Source: Ga0077555 sp963761475 | Lineage (GTDB): Bacteria; Pseudomonadota; Alphaproteobacteria; Rhizobiales; Hyphomicrobiaceae | Direction: 5' to 3' | DNA length: 64,000 nt | Assembly (NCBI GenBank): GCA_963761475.1 | Contig: CAVXGT010000017.1 | Coordinates: forward strand, 1-64,000 | Part shown: one piece after another, positions 62,419-64,000 of the stretch | Layout: every line of letters begins with the position of its first letter | Numbering within the stretch: position 1 is the stretch's first letter | Translations under genes and position numbers: made by a program | The notes under the pieces: generated by a model | What the model was told of the DNA's origin: nothing | Seen by the model: only the letters and a program-made list of their open reading frames with translations | Databases searched by the model: none

Positions 62419-64000
62419 TCAGCCCGCCGCGGCCTGCTCTGCCGCCTCGTAGGCTTCCGTTGCCTCGAGCCACGCCTCCTCGGCCTCCCCGAGCGCCTTG
62501 GCCTTCTGCCCCCGTTCCACCAGCAGCGCCTGCGCCTTGCCGGGATCGCGTTGATAAAGATCGCTATCGCCAAGCGCGGCATCCATCCGGGCCAGCTCGT
62601 CGGCAAGCGTCGTCATGCGTTTTTCCGCACCCTGCATGGCTTTGCGCAGCGGCGCCAGTTGCGCCCGTCGTTCCGCTGCCTCCCGCCGCTGGTCGAGCCG
62701 CGAACTCTTGGCCTCTCCGTTGGCACCCTTGCCGTCCCGTCCCCGCATCCGCCCGCCGCGTTCGGCCATCAGCGCGGCTCTGTAGCTCTCCATGTCCCCG
62801 TCATAGGCCTTGACGGTGCCGTCCCTCACCAACCACAGCCGGTCAGCGGTCGCATCGATGAGGTGCCGGTCGTGGCTGATCAGGATCACCGCGCCCTCGT
62901 AGGCATTGAGCGCCTGCACCAGCGCTTCCCGGCTGTCGACGTCGAGATGGTTGGTCGGCTCGTCCAGGATCAGCAGGTGCGGGGCGTGGAACGCCGTCAT
63001 CGCCATCAGCAGACGCGCCTTCTCGCCGCCCGAGAGATTGGCCGCTTTCGTCTCAGCCTTGCCGACGCTAAACCCCCAGGTCCCGAGCCGCGTCCGCCGC
63101 TCGGCTTCGCTCGCCTCCGGCATCAGCCGCGTGATCTGGTCGAGCGGCGTCAGGCCCTCCTCCAGGTCGTCGAGCTGGTGCTGCGCGAAATATCCGACCA
63201 CCAGTTTCGCCGGTCGCCTCACGATGCCGCCGAGAGGTTCGAGACGGCCTGCCACCAGCTTGGCGAAGGTCGATTTGCCGTTGCCGTTGGCGCCGAGCAG
63301 CGCGATCCGGTCGTCCTGGTCGATCGACAGGTCCAACCGCCGCAACACCGGCTGGTCTGCCCGATAACCAGCGGCTCCACCTTCCATTTTGATGATCGGG
63401 CTGGCCAGCAGCCGCTCGGGCGCCGGCAGCGCGAACGGCACCACACGCTCCTCCACCTGCGCCGCGATCGGCTGCATTCGCGCCAAGGCCTTCACGCGGC
63501 TTTGCGCCTGTGCGGCCTTCGTGGCCTTGGCCTTGAAGCGCGTGATGAAGGCTTCGAGGTGAGCGCGTACCTCCTCCTGCTTCTTCATCAGCTTGAGGTC
63601 GAGCCGCTGCTTTTCCCGTCGCGCCTCCTCGAAAGCGTCGTAGCCGCCGGTGAAGAGCTGAAGCTTGCCCCGCTCGAGATGCAGGATGTGCCCTACCGAC
63701 CGGTTGAGCAGGTCGCGGTCGTGACTGACGATAACCACGGTATGCGGATAGCTCCTGAGATAGCCTTCGAGCCACAGCGTACCCTCGAGATCGAGATAGT
63801 TTGTGGGCTCGTCGAGCAGCAGCACTTCCGGTTCGAGAAACAGCACCGCTGCCAGCGCCACTCGCATCCGCCAGCCGCCCGAGTAGTCCTTGCAGGCGCG
63901 CTGCTGCGCCATCTCGTCGAACCCGAGTCCGGCGAGGATGGCGGCAGCCCGCGCTGGTGCGGCATGCGCGCCGATGTCGACCAGGCGCTCCTGGATGAGG
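62419..64000 (-). CDS. ABC-F family ATPase (Uup/YheS type), 5' end outside window
   Basis: The window shows 526 residues, from just upstream of the first nucleotide-binding domain's signature to the stop. Domain one has YSGGWRMRVALAAVL and LLLDEPTNYLD. The linker is charged. Domain two has LGANGNGKSTF, NLSGGEKARLLMAM and LILDEPTNHLD. A C-terminal coiled coil follows (KAMQGAEKRMTTLADELARMD). There are no membrane segments, as expected of ABC-F proteins, which act on ribosomes. Whether it is Uup or YheS-like cannot be settled. The first Walker A lies beyond the right edge. Confidence 0.9.
   Translation of the reverse strand, partial: LIQERLVDIGAHAAPARAAAILAGLGFDEMAQQRACKDYSGGWRMRVALAAVLFLEPEVLLLDEPTNYLDLEGTLWLEGYLRSYPHTVVIVSHDRDLLNRSVGHILHLERGKLQLFTGGYDAFEEARREKQRLDLKLMKKQEEVRAHLEAFITRFKAKATKAAQAQSRVKALARMQPIAAQVEERVVPFALPAPERLLASPIIKMEGGAAGYRADQPVLRRLDLSIDQDDRIALLGANGNGKSTFAKLVAGRLEPLGGIVRRPAKLVVGYFAQHQLDDLEEGLTPLDQITRLMPEASEAERRTRLGTWGFSVGKAETKAANLSGGEKARLLMAMTAFHAPHLLILDEPTNHLDVDSREALVQALNAYEGAVILISHDRHLIDATADRLWLVRDGTVKAYDGDMESYRAALMAERGGRMRGRDGKGANGEAKSSRLDQRREAAERRAQLAPLRKAMQGAEKRMTTLADELARMDAALGDSDLYQRDPGKAQALLVERGQKAKALGEAEEAWLEATEAYEAAEQAAAG

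Overview
The window falls into three blocks of different origin. From about 19.2 kb to the right end it is an ordinary high-GC alphaproteobacterial chromosome, most likely Hyphomicrobiales. The evidence is the order cmk-rpsA, sppA-ihfB-lapA-trpF-trpB, the Aas-type acyltransferase, a cytochrome c', and many acyl-CoA enzymes. From about 2.9 to 19.0 kb lies a lower-GC mobile island. It has a broken IS66 transposase, a tyrosine integrase, a serine recombinase, a P4-like primase-helicase, many small unknown genes and three families of clustered short motifs. It stops at the 5' half of a tRNA-Thr(GGT) gene. The first 2.9 kb is foreign to both: a WhiB-type regulator with a strong terminator (actinobacterial or actinophage in character), then a decayed FG-GAP/PKD repeat protein.

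Layout. 1-0.8 kb: phage-like gene tail, terminator, WhiB gene, broken small gene. 0.8-2.9 kb: FG-GAP/PKD pseudogene on the minus strand. 2.9-4.6 kb: IS66 remnant. 4.6-5.8 kb: integrase. 6.3-7.6 kb: formylglycine-generating-enzyme-like membrane protein with a frameshift. 7.7-9.2 kb: two-gene unit with a zinc-ribbon/PIN-like protein. 9.4-11.2 kb: iteron-like motif cluster and a tightly overlapping four-gene unit. 11.7-13.6 kb: membrane proteins and serine recombinase. 14.0-14.9 kb: two further dense motif clusters and two tiny overlapping genes. 15.0-18.3 kb: primase-helicase. 18.3-19.0 kb: leader, inverted repeat and tRNA half.

Chromosome. 19.2-30.5 kb: radical SAM protein, SH3-domain protein, membrane J-domain protein, amidase, methyltransferase, three-domain phospholipid acyltransferase. 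30.5-36.9 kb: acyl-CoA dehydrogenase, crotonase, hydroxyacid dehydrogenase, isoaspartyl peptidase, trpB. 37-44 kb: trpF, lapA, ihfB, sppA, rpsA, cmk, sodB. 44-50.7 kb: methyltransferase, glycosyltransferase, divergent pterin-synthase-like protein, FkbM methyltransferase, DUF2306-like protein, opgH and a divergently transcribed zinc-type dehydrogenase. This set looks like an uncharacterised pterin or glycoside pathway. 50.8-54.2 kb: divergent pxpA/pxpBC 5-oxoprolinase and a GST. 54.4-62.3 kb: structured tandem repeat, glutaryl-CoA dehydrogenase, exporter, CoA-transferase, hydrolase, cytochrome c', aspartate aminotransferase. 62.4 kb to the end: an ABC-F ATPase cut by the window edge.

A general caution: single-base frameshifts break otherwise conserved genes in all blocks (near 7482, 15178, 16527, 24534, 27469 and 50407), several in homopolymers. 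Many may be sequencing or assembly errors rather than true gene decay. The extreme left end may be a misjoined contig.
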